Assembly (NCBI GenBank): GCA_009733575.1
Contig: ML769446.1
Span: forward strand, 124,001 to 188,000
DNA length: 64,000 nucleotides
Source of the DNA: Gymnopus androsaceus JB14
Lineage: Eukaryota > Basidiomycota > Agaricomycetes > Agaricales > Omphalotaceae
Reading direction: 5' to 3'
Made by a program: the position numbers and the translations under genes. Below the pieces are notes generated by a model. The model saw only the letters and a list, made by a program, of their open reading frames with translations, did no database searches and was not told where the DNA came from. Shown in pieces: positions 25,251 to 36,266 of this stretch (position 1 is its first letter; each line of letters begins with the position of its first letter).

Positions 25251-25832
25251 CTATTAAAAGTCATGTACAGGCTGCAAACCCATCCTATGAATATTTTTCA
25301 TTATTTTTCACGATTTTTTCACTAATTATGGCACCTCATGCCCGACTTTTTTTTTCATGTGACACATGTGACACTGTCACACTACTTATACAGTTTACCT
25401 TATCCCTAGGTCTCCTTCTGGGATCCATCCTCATAGTAGTCAAAAGCTTCATTTATAGTTGGTGTGACAGTGTCACATGAGTGCTGATGGGATCAGCAGA
25501 GGTAGGTTGCTCAGTGTAGATGAGAAAGTCATCACTGTAATGATCATTTACTATTTTGAAAATTTCAATTTGTACTGTGTGACAGTGTCACATGATTGTT
25601 GATGGGATCAGTCAAGATAGGTTGTCAGATAACTAGATGAGACCAACATCACTCTCACTATCAATACCTATTTGGTTGCCAATACTAAGGAGACATGGAA
25701 TCCAGGATATCTGGAATCCAGTGCAGTCTGGCACCTGGAATCCATGCCTGGATATCCTGTGGATTTACTTCATATTAGATACTGGATTGTTACACTTTGG
25801 CCTATCTAACATGATATAAATTGTGTTAGCCT

Positions 25833-27640
25833 GGAATGATTTGCGTTGCCAAACCAAGCAACTCAGCACTTCAATCACCAATTGGGTCATCCCAATTTGA
25901 TGATTTCTTTGAAGCATGTGCAAAAGCACAGGCCGCAAGCCAAAAGGCTCTCCATGAACTTTTGGAGTTCACGGAAAATTTTCAGCTTGACCCACATTGG
26001 GCCAATGGCAATGTTTGTTACATTGCCAAACCGAGTTGTTTTTACGACTCAGTATTTAATAATGCCAAGGACACTGTCCCAGGCATGGTTCAGCTTGACT
26101 CTGGTCAGGCTGAACATCATAGTGTTCCACGCGAACATCCTAGTGTGGCTAATGCCACGCTCATGCACAGTTTTCAGCTTGACTCTGGTCAAGCTGAGTA
26201 TCCAAACATTCTACCTGAATGTTTTAGTGTGGCTAACACCCCACTCAAATCACCATTTGGGTTGCCCCAAAACATGTTTCCTGACTGAGTCCATCCTAGG
26301 ATTGACTCGGGAGGACAAACTCATCAAGGAGAGGACCCACATGGGAATTTCAGAGATACTGACAGAGACCAATGGACTGACATCAATCAGAAAGGCCTAA
26401 GGCCTTCCTGTCATCCCTGCACATCTAAAGGTGAAATTTCACTGCCAGATGATTTCCTGATACCTCCCATGTCCTCACCTCCTCCTCCAGTTCCTGCTCC
26501 TGCTCCTGCTCCTCCCCCTTGCATTGATTCAAAGCCTGGATTGATTCAAGAGGTGAGGTTCACCCCTCAGAAGGCTATGCCTTCCAAATTTACAGCAGTA
26601 CATGGCACCACTGTAAATTCATGTTTTGGCACAGCCAGGCCCTCGAAAAGGAACTGAATGGACCGAGTTGCTGTCCAGCGACTCCATGAACAGGATCTCC
26701 AAGAAATTGAAGATTCACAATTCCCTGACCAGGGAATTGATTTTAATATTGATGGGTATGCCATTGACAAGTGTTTGGACAGTGGTAAAGACCCACCATC
26801 CAGAAATTGTGGGGGGCAAATCCATTGTAAACTACAATGGATTTTGGAAACTCACGGAGCAAGCTCAAAATGTGTACAACATTCACAAGCTTGCTTTTCT
26901 CTTTGAAAGGGGGAAGGCCAGTGTAGAAATACACTAGCTCACTCTACATCTCAAGTACATGGGATTAAATATCCCTCAAAACACAATTTGCCAGAGGATT
27001 GGGTATGGTACATCCAGATGTACCCCAACCAATGTCCTACTGGTGTAAAGTATGATCATGATGATCATACTCTCACCCATAATGTACGGGGATGATTACT
27101 AGTAAGTAACCATGCCCCAGTTATAGCAGCAGGGACTCCCAAGGTGAAGCAGCATTGCTTCACCTTACAAACAGCGGAGTTGTTCACAACTCCAGGACTT
27201 TATGCATCCATTACCGGATGTGATGAGACAAATATTGTCTCAAATATGTCAACATCACCATATACAAGTGACATCAATAATGCTACATTAGATGATGTAG
27301 CCTTGTTTTATGCCTCTCAAGGCATTACCATTGAAATGGGAAAAGACATAACTGTATTTGCCCTTCAGTGGTTGACTATGTTCTGTACAACGGACCCTAG
27401 CCTTGGATGCAAGTTATGTGCAACACATGACCATGTTCTTCACTCCTGTTTCTGAATACATGGCACGCTGCCATGCATTCACAATCCCAGGATATATTCA
27501 CGACACACTATCATGAATATGGTCCCAACTTCAACTATCAAGTTGAAGTTCTCACAAATAAGCTCCAGCTGGGTTGACACGCTATCAAACCAGTTGGGGG
27601 TCCCCTTCCTCTTCAATTGAACTGTAGGCTCAATCTGGCT
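25833..27640 (+). repeat. Hairpin-saturated right inner region with gag remnants
   Basis: This region has the same small-hairpin style as 19460-21135. Perfect examples include TGGCAATGT...ACATTGCCA near 26005-26030, TCCATTGTA...TACAATGGA near 26820-26840, GTATGATCA...TGATCATAC near 27050-27070, GGTGAAGCA...TGCTTCACC near 27142-27165, GAGACAA...TTGTCTC near 27225-27242 and CTTCAACT...AAGTTGAAG near 27530-27550. It repeats the left region's KALHELLxFTE segment and twice encodes QLDSGQAE, a tell-tale of the CAGCTTGACTC hairpin being translated. Confidence 0.75.
27144..27455 (+). pseudogene. Gag remnant with CCHC zinc knuckle
   Basis: A 103-codon open stretch (read from TTG/AAG-rich sequence at 27144, so the true start is probably further upstream). 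It ends with CKLCATHDHVLHSC (27408-27449), an exact C-x2-C-x4-H-x4-C knuckle, followed by Phe and a stop. The segment before it (TLDDVALFYASQGITIEMG and TVFALQWLTMFC) looks like genuine protein. A single knuckle close to the end is typical of retrotransposon Gag, which coats the RNA. Upstream frames are broken, so a full Gag is no longer encoded. Confidence 0.6.
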
Positions 27641-27648
27641 GGGGAGGG
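27641..27648 (+). promoter_or_regulatory. Polypurine tract of the LTR element
   Basis: GGGGAGGG immediately before the 3' LTR (TGTAAC). This position and composition are those of the plus-strand primer of LTR retrotransposons. Confidence 0.7.
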
Positions 27649-27855
27649 TGTAACATCCCCAATCCCTGATTGGCAGGACCTCAGTCTTTACAGTTGGCAG
27701 CACATTCCCGCGCCTGCCAATCATCTATATTATAATTATTATATATTAGAATTACCTTAGCTTTTAACCATCACCTCGCAAGTATACCTGAATAAATCCA
27801 GTAGTACTCATTGGCGTGATATTAAGGCTCTAGGCTCCATATAGAAGCCATTACA
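27649..27855 (+). repeat. 3' LTR of the pol-less element
   Basis: 207 bp, equal in length to the 5' LTR, ending CCATTACA and followed by the target duplication AGTAG (27856-27860). Confidence 0.88.
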
Positions 27856-27860
27856 AGTAG

Positions 27861-28793
27861 CTCTGGAGTGCTCCAGAGCACTCTGAGTAAGGCAAAAGAA
27901 AAGCAGAGTTTGTCTAATTCTCCTGCTTCTTCAGAGTGCTCCAGAGTGCTCCAGAGACCTATTCAATCTGCCTCATGATGATGGATAACAACTGTATTCA
28001 TGTCCTAAGAATAGCAAAATCACATGTATTATTGCCTTTTCTATTTATATACAAAAGCAGCATCCAATGCTTCCTGAGACTTCCCGCCTACCAACTACCA
28101 ACAGTTCTTGATCTCACTCCCCAACTCCCAACTCAGAGAGTGGCGGCAGGTGGACAAACCCACAGGTACCTGTAAGTACATCTGTGTGAAAACCTGTAGG
28201 TATTGGGCCAAAAATTACTTGCATATTTTGCCACTCTTGGGCACTAAATGGGCGCTAAAAATCTGTGTTTGGGTGTTTGTAAACTGCATACAATTAAAAA
28301 ACTGACACTGGTACCAAAAACACTTACTACTACTGTGAATAAATGTGCCTGCACATGTAAATGTCTTATGATAATAGTACTACTTGTTATACTAACTGTA
28401 CTATTATTGTTGATGGCATTTACCTGTGGATACATGCAGGTAAACTATCTGTGGGTTACAGATACCTGTGGTACAGGTTTCTCATGGATGGAGGTATGAC
28501 TTGGAGGAGCTCAAGTATCCATGGATGTGAGTACAGGTAACCCACAAGTGTCACTTGTGTCATTCTCTGTCCTGACTCCCTGAATCCTTGATTACCTCAC
28601 TCCCTGGCCTCACTCCCTGACTCCCTGACTTCCCAACCTTGCTCCAATGCTTCCCAGCTTTTCTTAACTTTCTAGATTGCATGCACTACCTCAAATACTA
28701 TCAATTCCATTCAGCTATAAAGCTACTTGGTGTAAGCAGGTGTTGAACCTAGCACCCAAGTTGATGTGTTCCATATGTACAAATAAGCAGCTA
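27861..28793. other. Non-coding stretch with CTCCAGAG repeats
   Basis: Right after the LTR element the sequence resumes the CTCCAGAGTGCTCCAGAG repeats that also precede the 5' LTR (19180-19245), confirming one continuous target. The remainder is AT-rich with short repeats (CACTCCCTGACTCCC near 28570-28620). No gene is seen. Confidence 0.5.
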
Positions 28794-30377
28794 CTGTGGT
28801 GCCAGAAATTAACCAAACATGTGAAATTTGAACTTGTAACCTCAATATCTCATGAACAGGGGCATATGAGAACAAGAGGCTGGTGAGTATTTTATAGTGC
28901 TTTCAACTCTCTAGAATCTCCGGTTTACAGATATTGAATATCCTGACTCAGTCACATGATATGGCTTCATTAGTTTGACAGTATGATTTTTGATGTGTAA
29001 TTTTTGAGAATCTTACACTTAAACAGCATAGAACAAGCAATTCTGCATTGTTTCTCATGAAATTTTTTACTGATAATAATGATAGAGGTCTTAAAATATG
29101 GTTTTTACTTACATGGTGGCATGGTGTGAGAAATTACTCTTGCTACAGATACAAAGTGTGATTATTGATGATTTTGCATATTCCTGCATACACAATGTGG
29201 GGCCTGCATATATGACACTTGTAATTAGTGTACAGAGATGATATAAACCTCACTACAATGAAATCTAGGCTCAATACCATTATAGTGCAATTTTATTCTG
29301 CATTCTTTGTGAATTCACCTCACAAAAAACACTGTTTGTCACTTTGTGGTGCAAGATATGGGAATTTGCTGTATATCAGCTACCAAGAAGTATGTGAAAT
29401 TAGTGCACCAAACCAAATATTCCAGCATAGTAGAGTTACATTTGTCACATCTTCCATCTGTGCCCACTTTCAAGCACACTTCTCAAAAAACCAAACATAA
29501 AAATTAGAGTAGAGAAATAATTGCATGGATATTTGCTCAAATAAAAATTACCTTCAGTCATATCAGTGTCAGATTGTGTAATATGGCCAATAGAGACCCT
29601 GTAAGATTTTTGAACACCTACAACCCAGCCATAGAAAAACAGATGGGCATGTTTGTTTTTTGCTTAATTTTCATATTTGATTCTGGAGAAAATCTGCATT
29701 AAAAAGAGCACAAATGGAGGATATGGCAGTCAGCCTTCTACCAGATTGAATCATTTGGTCTCCTGCACTGATTCCACATACTTCCTGGTAGCTGACATAG
29801 AGTAAACTCCCATATCTTGCGCCACAAAGTGACGAACAGTGTTTTTTGTGAGGTGAATTCACAAAGAATGCAGAATAAAGTTGCACTATAATGGTATTGA
29901 GCCTAGATTTCATTGTAGTGAGGTTTATATCATCTCTGTACACTAATTACAAGTGTCATATATGCAGGCCCCACATTGTGTATGCAGGAATATGCAAAAT
30001 CATCAATAATCACACTTTGTGTCTGTAGCAAGAGTAATTTCTCACACCATGTCACCATGTAAGTAAAAACCATATTTTAATACCTCCATCATCATTATCA
30101 GTAAAAAATTTCATGAGAAACAGTGCAGAATTGCTTGTTCTATGCTGTTTAAGTGTAAGATTCTCAAAAATTACACATCAAAAATCATACTGTCACACTA
30201 ATGAAGCCATATCATGTGACTGAGCCAGGATATTCAATATCTGTAAATCGGAGAATCTGGAGAGTTGAAAGCACTATAAAATACTCACCAGCATCTTGTT
30301 CTCATATGTCCCTGTTCATGAGATATTGAGGTCACAAGTTCAAATTTCACATGTTTGGTTAATTTCTGGCACCACAG
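28794..30377. mobile_element. 1.58-kb fold-back element with mirrored 90-codon frames
   Basis: Perfect outer ends CTGTGGTGCCAGAAATTAAC / GTTAATTTCTGGCACCACAG are flanked by TA (28792-28793, 30378-30379). The two arms, about 700 bp each, are inverted copies throughout with some divergence, separated by about 190 bp near 29500-29690. Each arm carries an open frame of 90 codons starting MYRDDINLTTMKSRLNTIIV (29228-29500, + and 29671-29943, -). They match in the first two thirds and differ in the last third. The peptide is not recognised and may be a chance frame. No transposase is seen, so movement would need a helper. Confidence 0.8.
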
Positions 30378-31178
30378 TATAATTATACACTGCTATCAGT
30401 AAATAAAAATAAAAATAACAAAACCACAAACTAAAGACAACAAACCTGATCTAGGATAATTGGTAACCTTCTTCATTGATACCTGCTGCTTGGCTATGTT
30501 AAGCAATAAATATCCCAGTAGAGCCAGATTGGGGAAAAATCATTGTGCTTACAGCGCATTGCAAGTTCAAGCAGCAACATCATTTCGTAGCTTGATTCCA
30601 TGGTAGGAATACTTGTTCATCACAAAAAATGGTCTGGACCCAGGGCTGACTTTGGGTTGATCCACAATGACCTAAAGAGACTTAAGGGAACCTAAGGATA
30701 CCTAGGTTGCCTAGACTGCCTCAGTTTCTTTGAGGTTACCTAGGTTGCCTAGGATTTAGGGATAAACCTTGGGAATTTGAGGCAACCTCAGTTAACCTGA
30801 GCTAACTGAGCTAACCTGAGGTAGCCTAAGGTAGCCTGGGATAGCCTGGAACACCCAAGGTGACCAGGGTGACCAGGGTAGCCTAGGTTCCCTAGGTTAT
30901 TGTAGGTTTAACCCATTTTTGCTGATGTTCAAGCTCACCAAACCAGCTGTAAATGCTGTATAAGAAGCACAATCATTTGTAGCATCAAAGTCTTTCTTGA
31001 TTGGAGATGTGCTGTTCTGGTAGAGAGAGATGCAATGGTCCATCTGCCAGACAAGCCAGTTAGTTAGCAATGAACCTGTGAATTGATCAGAAACCTAACT
31101 GTAGTTGCAACTAGTGCCAAGATGCAATAGGGAACTTTGTCATTGAACTCCTTCTTGTATTTCCATGTCCCCAACATA
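30378..31178. repeat. Non-coding stretch with CCTAGGTT/CCTGAGG repeats
   Basis: Between about 30665 and 30905 short words built on CCTAGGTT, AACCTGAG and GGTAGCCT recur in both orientations, again giving many small hairpins. The flanks are AT-rich and no gene is supported. Confidence 0.5.
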
Positions 31179-34100
31179 CTAACAATGTAAAAAAAAATCC
31201 CAGATAATGCTTTGTAGACAGAGGTGGTCAAAGTTGTTTGTATGACCTTGATGGAATGACTTTAACTTTAAAAAAAGATAAGAAAGAATACTGACCTTGT
31301 CATTGAAACTGTTCAGCAAAAAACTCTCCTTATGCAACAAATCCTGGTTATATACTTTAACTAGATTCTCGTATTGCTGTGAGTTGTGCCCAGTCATGTA
31401 GGGCTCCCTACTGGTGGGCAAAGGCAATTCATAAGCAGTCTTGACTTGGAAAAGAACTTCCTTCTTCAAACTACTCCTAAATGATTTCTGTGATTTATAA
31501 AGCTAGAATACCATGCTATAAGTAAGCAAACATAAAAGAAACCTGAGCCAGAAAACAGAACTTACGTAGTGTTTGATAGTGGAACAATGTTCTTGAGATA
31601 ACCTAAGTATCTAGTGAGAAAGAGTAAAAGAAGTTAAGGGAGAACTCACCAGCTTCTATGCTTTCCTCTCTTGTGGCTGTTAGAAATAATAAACAAAGTT
31701 TAAATAGTTGTATAGCTGTTTGGCCTCTCTTGGGCCCTGAGGCAAATGGGTAAGGTACATGAGTATCTACATACTGTATTTATACTTGTAAGAATGACTA
31801 TGTCATAGTAAACATATTGAGGAAGAGGATACTATGAGAAATAACAAGTGGCTACTGTGAGTATATGCACAAATATCTCCTGAGATATCATGAATTCATA
31901 AGTATGTTGTAATGTGGTTAAAATAGATTTTCTATAAATTCCAACAGCAGCACCTTGATTAATTACCTTTTGAAGGCAGTCATAAAAAACCTCAGCATCA
32001 GAGTATAGATCAAGGAATGGATTGTATAAAGCCATGTAGAGCTGAAGATGAGATTGTGCAACAAGAATGAGTTCTTGAATGTTCAATGGATAGTATCCCA
32101 GCAAGGTAGCATCTATGACTTCAGGCTTGTTCTTGGGAGCTGCTTGAGTAAGAGATTGAATATAAAAAACAGTCAAATTATAACAGTCTTTCTTTACCTT
32201 TACTACTCCCTGCAGACTTATGCTTCTCTCCTACAAACATAATAACATCTGGCGTAACAAGAAAAAACAAATAAAAACCTACTGGCAGTATTAGATGTTC
32301 TTGAAAGAGGCCTAGATGAAACCTGAGATGCTTGGCCAGAAGAAGCCCCCAAGAATGACCTAGATTCATCATAGCCAATGCCTGAAAACCCCAGAATGGA
32401 AGTAGGTTATTATGAGAAAAAAACCTCCTCTAGAGGTATACAAGAAGGAGGTCTTGCTACACCTTGGGTTTGAGAAGATTGGCAAGCTTGAGGCAGAGTT
32501 CCAGAATATCTTGAAGTAAATAGTTATAAGGTAGCAAAAGTTACTGGCAAATTACAATGACTTACTCTCTCTAACTGTTATATCCATGCTATCATCACTG
32601 CTCATTTCTGACACTTGCTGCCAATTTCCGATCACTTGCCATTGATCAATCAACATTTCGATGTAACTACTGTTATATCCATACAATCATCACCGCTCGT
32701 TGCTGACATCTGACACTCACTGCTGATGTTTGACACTTGCCACCAATTTCTGATCAATTGACATATCGATCTGATAGCTGCCTTTTACCTTTGGAAACAT
32801 CCCTATCATGTTTGGACAGACTTTCCAATACTTATTGTTTTATTCCTCTTATATTCTTTTGTCTTTCTTACTGAATTACTTTATTGTTATACTTACTGAA
32901 TACACTCCCAGATATATATATTACTTATTGTTCTTTACATTTATCTGTTTATCCAAACTCACTAATATTTAAGTAGTATACCATGTATTGTAACTTTAGT
33001 TTGAAAATCAACTTAGCCTAGCTGATCTTCTCTAGTCTTATTTCCGACATCTCCGCCAATCAATCGATCGACATTGCGATCAATTTGCGATTGACTTGTG
33101 GCTGTGCATTTACTCCGCTCTGCCCTTCTTCCACTCCTTCCCTCTGGGACACATTACAGTGTGTTAAGGGTGTTGCTCATAGCTTCACCAAGTCCCGTTA
33201 CTTCAAAGGTCCAACCTGGATCATCAATCAATTGACATTGGTCAATTCTCACGATTGATTTGCGATTGATTTCCTGCCACTTTGATCTGGGCTGCATGGA
33301 CTTAACAGTAAAATGCAACACCCTTAACACACTGTAATGTGTCCCAGAGGGGAGGAGTGGAAGAAGGGCGGAACAGAGCAAATGCACAGCCGCAAGTTGA
33401 TCGCAAATTGATCGCAATGTCGATCAATTGATTGGTGGAGATGTCGGAAATAAGACTAGAGAAGATCAGCTAGGCTAAGTTGATTTTCAAACTAAAGTTA
33501 CGATACATGGTATACTACTTAAATACTAGTGAGTTTGGATAAACAGATAAATGTAAAGAACAATAAGTAATATATATATCTGGGAGTGTATTCAGTAAGT
33601 ATAACAATAAAGTAATTCAGTAAGAAAGACAAAAGAATATAAGAGGAATAAAACAATAAGTATTGGAAAGTCTGTCCAAACATGATAGGGATGTTTCCAA
33701 AGGTAAAGGGTAGCTATCAGATCGATATGTCAATTGATCAATGGCGATTGATCGGAAATTGGTGGCAAGTGTTGAATGTCAGCAACGAGCGGTGATGATT
33801 GTATGGATATAACAGTAGCTACATTGAAATGTTGATTGATCAATGGCAAGTGATTGGAAATCAGCAGCAAGTGTCGGAAATGAGTGGTGATGATAGCATG
33901 GATATAACACTAACCTTGCTAGAAGCAGGTTGATGATTAGTTGACCAAGTAATAGTAGAATCATTCAAGTCTTCATCAGTTTCATCATCATCACCAGCAT
34001 CTGGATCATCATCAATTTCTTCCTGATCATCTTGATTACCAGCAGAAGATGTGAACATTTTAAATAACTGGGGTTTGGAGGAACAGGAAAGCGGTTATGT

Positions 34101-35271
34101 TCGTAATGTTGCTTGAGAATGTTAAAAGAGGTAGACTCATTCTGCTTATCAGGATATTAGTAACAAGATTAGCAAAATAAAAGATAAATAATATCTGATT
34201 CAGCCAAGAGGAGCTCTGAACATCATAGCTTGGGCCTAGATTACGACATCCAACTAAATAATGAGAAAGTCAGTAGCAGAAGTAACTGCAAGATAGAATT
34301 TACCTGATGCTCTCTGGTTGACCAAACTATTGATGAAGCCACCATAAAACTTTTTTGTTTTGTTTATTGAGACTATTAAAATCTTCAGAGCCAGCAGAGG
34401 TAAAGTTACTCCCAGAATTGGCATAATCCCCTGAATAGAACATGTTGCTTTGCTGAGTAGGACCAGAGAAATTACCAGATCCTTAGTAGCCTGTGCTACC
34501 GTAGCTGTTATTGAAGAATCCTAAGTTGGAAGGAGATCTGTACTGATCTGTCTCAGGGACATTCATTAGCCTGAGTAAAGGAAGATCTCAAGGAGTTGGA
34601 GTTAGAGAACAAGTAATCCTAAAAATATTAGTATTTTTCTTGTCAAAAAAGGACAAGGAATACTTGATTAAGTCTGTCTCTTTGAGCAACTTATCCAATT
34701 GACATTGATGAAGGTTTTGGTATTTGCCGAGGCTTTGGTATTGGATGTACAATTGAGCTCTTATTAGAAGTCAGTGGTAATACAGGGAAGTTGGCAGTGG
34801 GTTTCGGATTTCTTGGCCCCCAATGGTTTCTAAATAGTAAAAGCACATAAACATAGGAAATAAATAGAAACAATAATACTCTTACTTTCTTTTTTGGTTC
34901 CAGTGTCATAGGATTAGTCTCATCTGCAGAATCAATCATTCTTACACCTCTAGTCTTTTTTTGAACAGGATCAGCCATCTTTAAGATGGTTTGTTCTAGT
35001 TGGGCAATCTGACCACCTTGACCTTGCATAGGTCTATTGCTTGTATGCTGGAGAGAATAAAAAGAAAACAAGGAAAGTTTTGCTAGAGTTCAGAGCAGGA
35101 GCAGGTCCTATTGGAGGAAAGTTGTGAGCAGCAATAGAAAGGAAATTTCCTACTTACATTGATTGTCTGAATGAAAAGAAAGATCTTCGTAATGCATGAG
35201 AGAAAGAAAAGAAAGAGATCATTGAGCAACTTTGCTGTTGGTAATTGAAGATCAAGTTTGTTGTGGTGCAT
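31179..35271 (-). pseudogene. Decayed multi-exon gene, C-terminal part resembles DUF6532-type proteins
   Basis: Minus-strand exon-like segments in order: MHHNKLDLQLPTAKLLND (about 35271), the block ending QLEQTILKMADPVQKKTRG (about 34975), a Ser/Gly/Asn-rich block (GSGNFSGPTQQSNMFYSGDY, about 34400-34510), an acidic block (DDQEEIDDDPDAGDDDETDE, about 34000), then DATLLGYYPLNIQELILVAQ (about 32100) and ELPLPTSREPYMTGHNSQQY (about 31420). The last two blocks resemble the basidiomycete DUF6532 family as I remember it, a low-confidence match whose function is unknown. An in-frame stop interrupts the Ser/Gly-rich block and a 1.3-kb fold-back element sits right after the acidic block, so the gene is probably dead. 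CpG is nearly absent. Confidence 0.45.
32576..33909. mobile_element. 1334-bp fold-back element inserted in the DUF6532-like gene
   Basis: Inverted ends TGTTATATCCATGCTATCAT / ATGATAGCATGGATATAACA are flanked by a perfect 5-bp duplication CTAAC (32571-32575, 33910-33914). The arms are inverted over almost the whole length and meet near 33240. They are rich in TTGATCAAT/GATCAATTG words. There is no coding sequence. On the host gene's strand it lies directly after the codons for PASSK, at a sequence (AAGGTTAG) that could act as a splice donor. Confidence 0.85.
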
Positions 35272-35687
35272 TTTCTGTCATAATTTTGAGCTGCCCATAA
35301 GGCCTCATGGCTTCTTACCAAAGTGGGTTACTAGGTAGCAATTTTTCCAGACATAATAAGGCATCCTTTGTTTGAACTCCTTCATGAAGATACTTACATG
35401 AAAAAATATTCTACAACATCTACAGTTACATCAAAATTAGCCCATTAATTGAAAAAAAGTCCTAGTGATGTCCCTCCGTGACTAATAACTTTCATATCTG
35501 TAGGGGTTTGGATGAGGAGAAACTTGAATTGAAGGCTCAATGACACTTACTTCCTTCATCATAGTACTTTATTTTATCCTCCACTTGAAAGGCCTCAATC
35601 TCATCTGTAGAACTGGAGAGCCCTTCTATTAGTGATAAATACAAGGAGCCTTTGGGTTTTTCTGAAACAGTTCTGTTAACATCTGAG

Positions 35688-35969
35688 TTACTCTAGATTG
35701 AAGAAAAATCTACTGTTCTGATCTTGTGAAAAGAAGCAATTGCCACTGATGTCTTTCAAGAGGTTTCTAATCTTTGAGATGCTAGTATCTGTGGTCCAGT
35801 TTTCCTCTTGCTGGATTTGATCCACCTGGGTAAGATAAAGCTCCAGGAGAAGCTTAGTAATAAGGATTTTCTGTTGAAGAACAATACATTCAGCAGAATG
35901 TAACTTGTGCTGAGCTTCCGCAATCTGCAGAAGGCATTGTGCTTCCTTGGAAGTTACATTAGATTTCAC
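35688..35969 (-). pseudogene. Coiled-coil exon of a decayed gene
   Basis: Open stretch SKEAQCLLQIAEAQHKLHSA followed by CIVLQQKILITKLLLELYL and QIQQEENWTTDTSISKIRNL. It reads as a heptad-patterned helical protein segment and lies between the two other decayed minus-strand genes. It may be an upstream exon of the gene at 31179-35271 or the end of the one at 36267-37544. No function is assignable. Confidence 0.35.
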
Positions 35970-36266
35970 CTAGAAATAAGATGAAATTGGCCTAATTAAT
36001 AAATTGTTCTCAAGCTCACTATTGATTCCTGAAGTTCCATTGCTACAAAACTTTGGAAAGGGGACTGAGAATAGAGCCAATTGCCAGATCCTGTCAAAAT
36101 TTAGAGAGAACTTGCAAGGAATTTTTGGGCTACCTTGGCTGTTTCAGCAAACATTCATGTTGTAGAAAAAGGCAAATGGTGGCACGGGTAAGAGTTAAAG
36201 TTTCAGTCACATGGCTGATGTGCCAAATTCTCAAAAAATATTTGAAAAGATTCTTTTATATTGACT

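Larger units (their letters stand above)
21136..25832. mobile_element. 4.7-kb palindromic element with satellite core
   Basis: The outer arms (21136-21655 and 25250-25832) are inverted copies: CAATTTATATCATGTTAG, the triple TGTGACACTGTCACA palindromes, GGATGGATCCCAGAAGGAG and GGGTTTGCAGCCTGTACATG occur in mirrored order. Inside the arms lie arrays of a palindromic unit of about 30-33 bp, also mirrored, and in the centre a 19-bp satellite. No transposase frame is present. It separates the left and right parts of the LTR element's inner region, so it probably inserted there. The right arm carries an extra short run near 25690-25750 (GGAATCCAGG-type). No clear target duplication is visible because the palindromic similarity fades gradually outside the arms. 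Confidence 0.7.
19253..27855 (+). mobile_element. 8.6-kb LTR element without pol (TR-GAG/LARD-like), with nested palindrome
   Basis: Two direct 207-bp LTRs (19253-19459, 27649-27855) start TGTAACATCC and end TTACA. They are flanked by a perfect 5-bp target duplication AGTAG (19248-19252, 27856-27860). A purine tract GGGGAGGG (27641-27648) directly precedes the 3' LTR, as expected for plus-strand priming. The LTRs differ at about 17 positions by eye, mostly transitions, so the insertion is not young. No reverse transcriptase, integrase or protease is visible. Coding-like remnants include a repeated segment (KALHELLKFTE / KALHELLEFTE) and a CCHC zinc knuckle near the 3' end. No tRNA-complementary primer site is evident after the 5' LTR. 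The centre is occupied by a 4.7-kb palindromic block. Confidence 0.88.

Noticed and set aside
19253..27855. Two solo LTRs instead of one element
   Set aside because: The flanks carry the same AGTAG duplication and the same CTCCAGAG-rich target sequence, and a polypurine tract precedes the right LTR.
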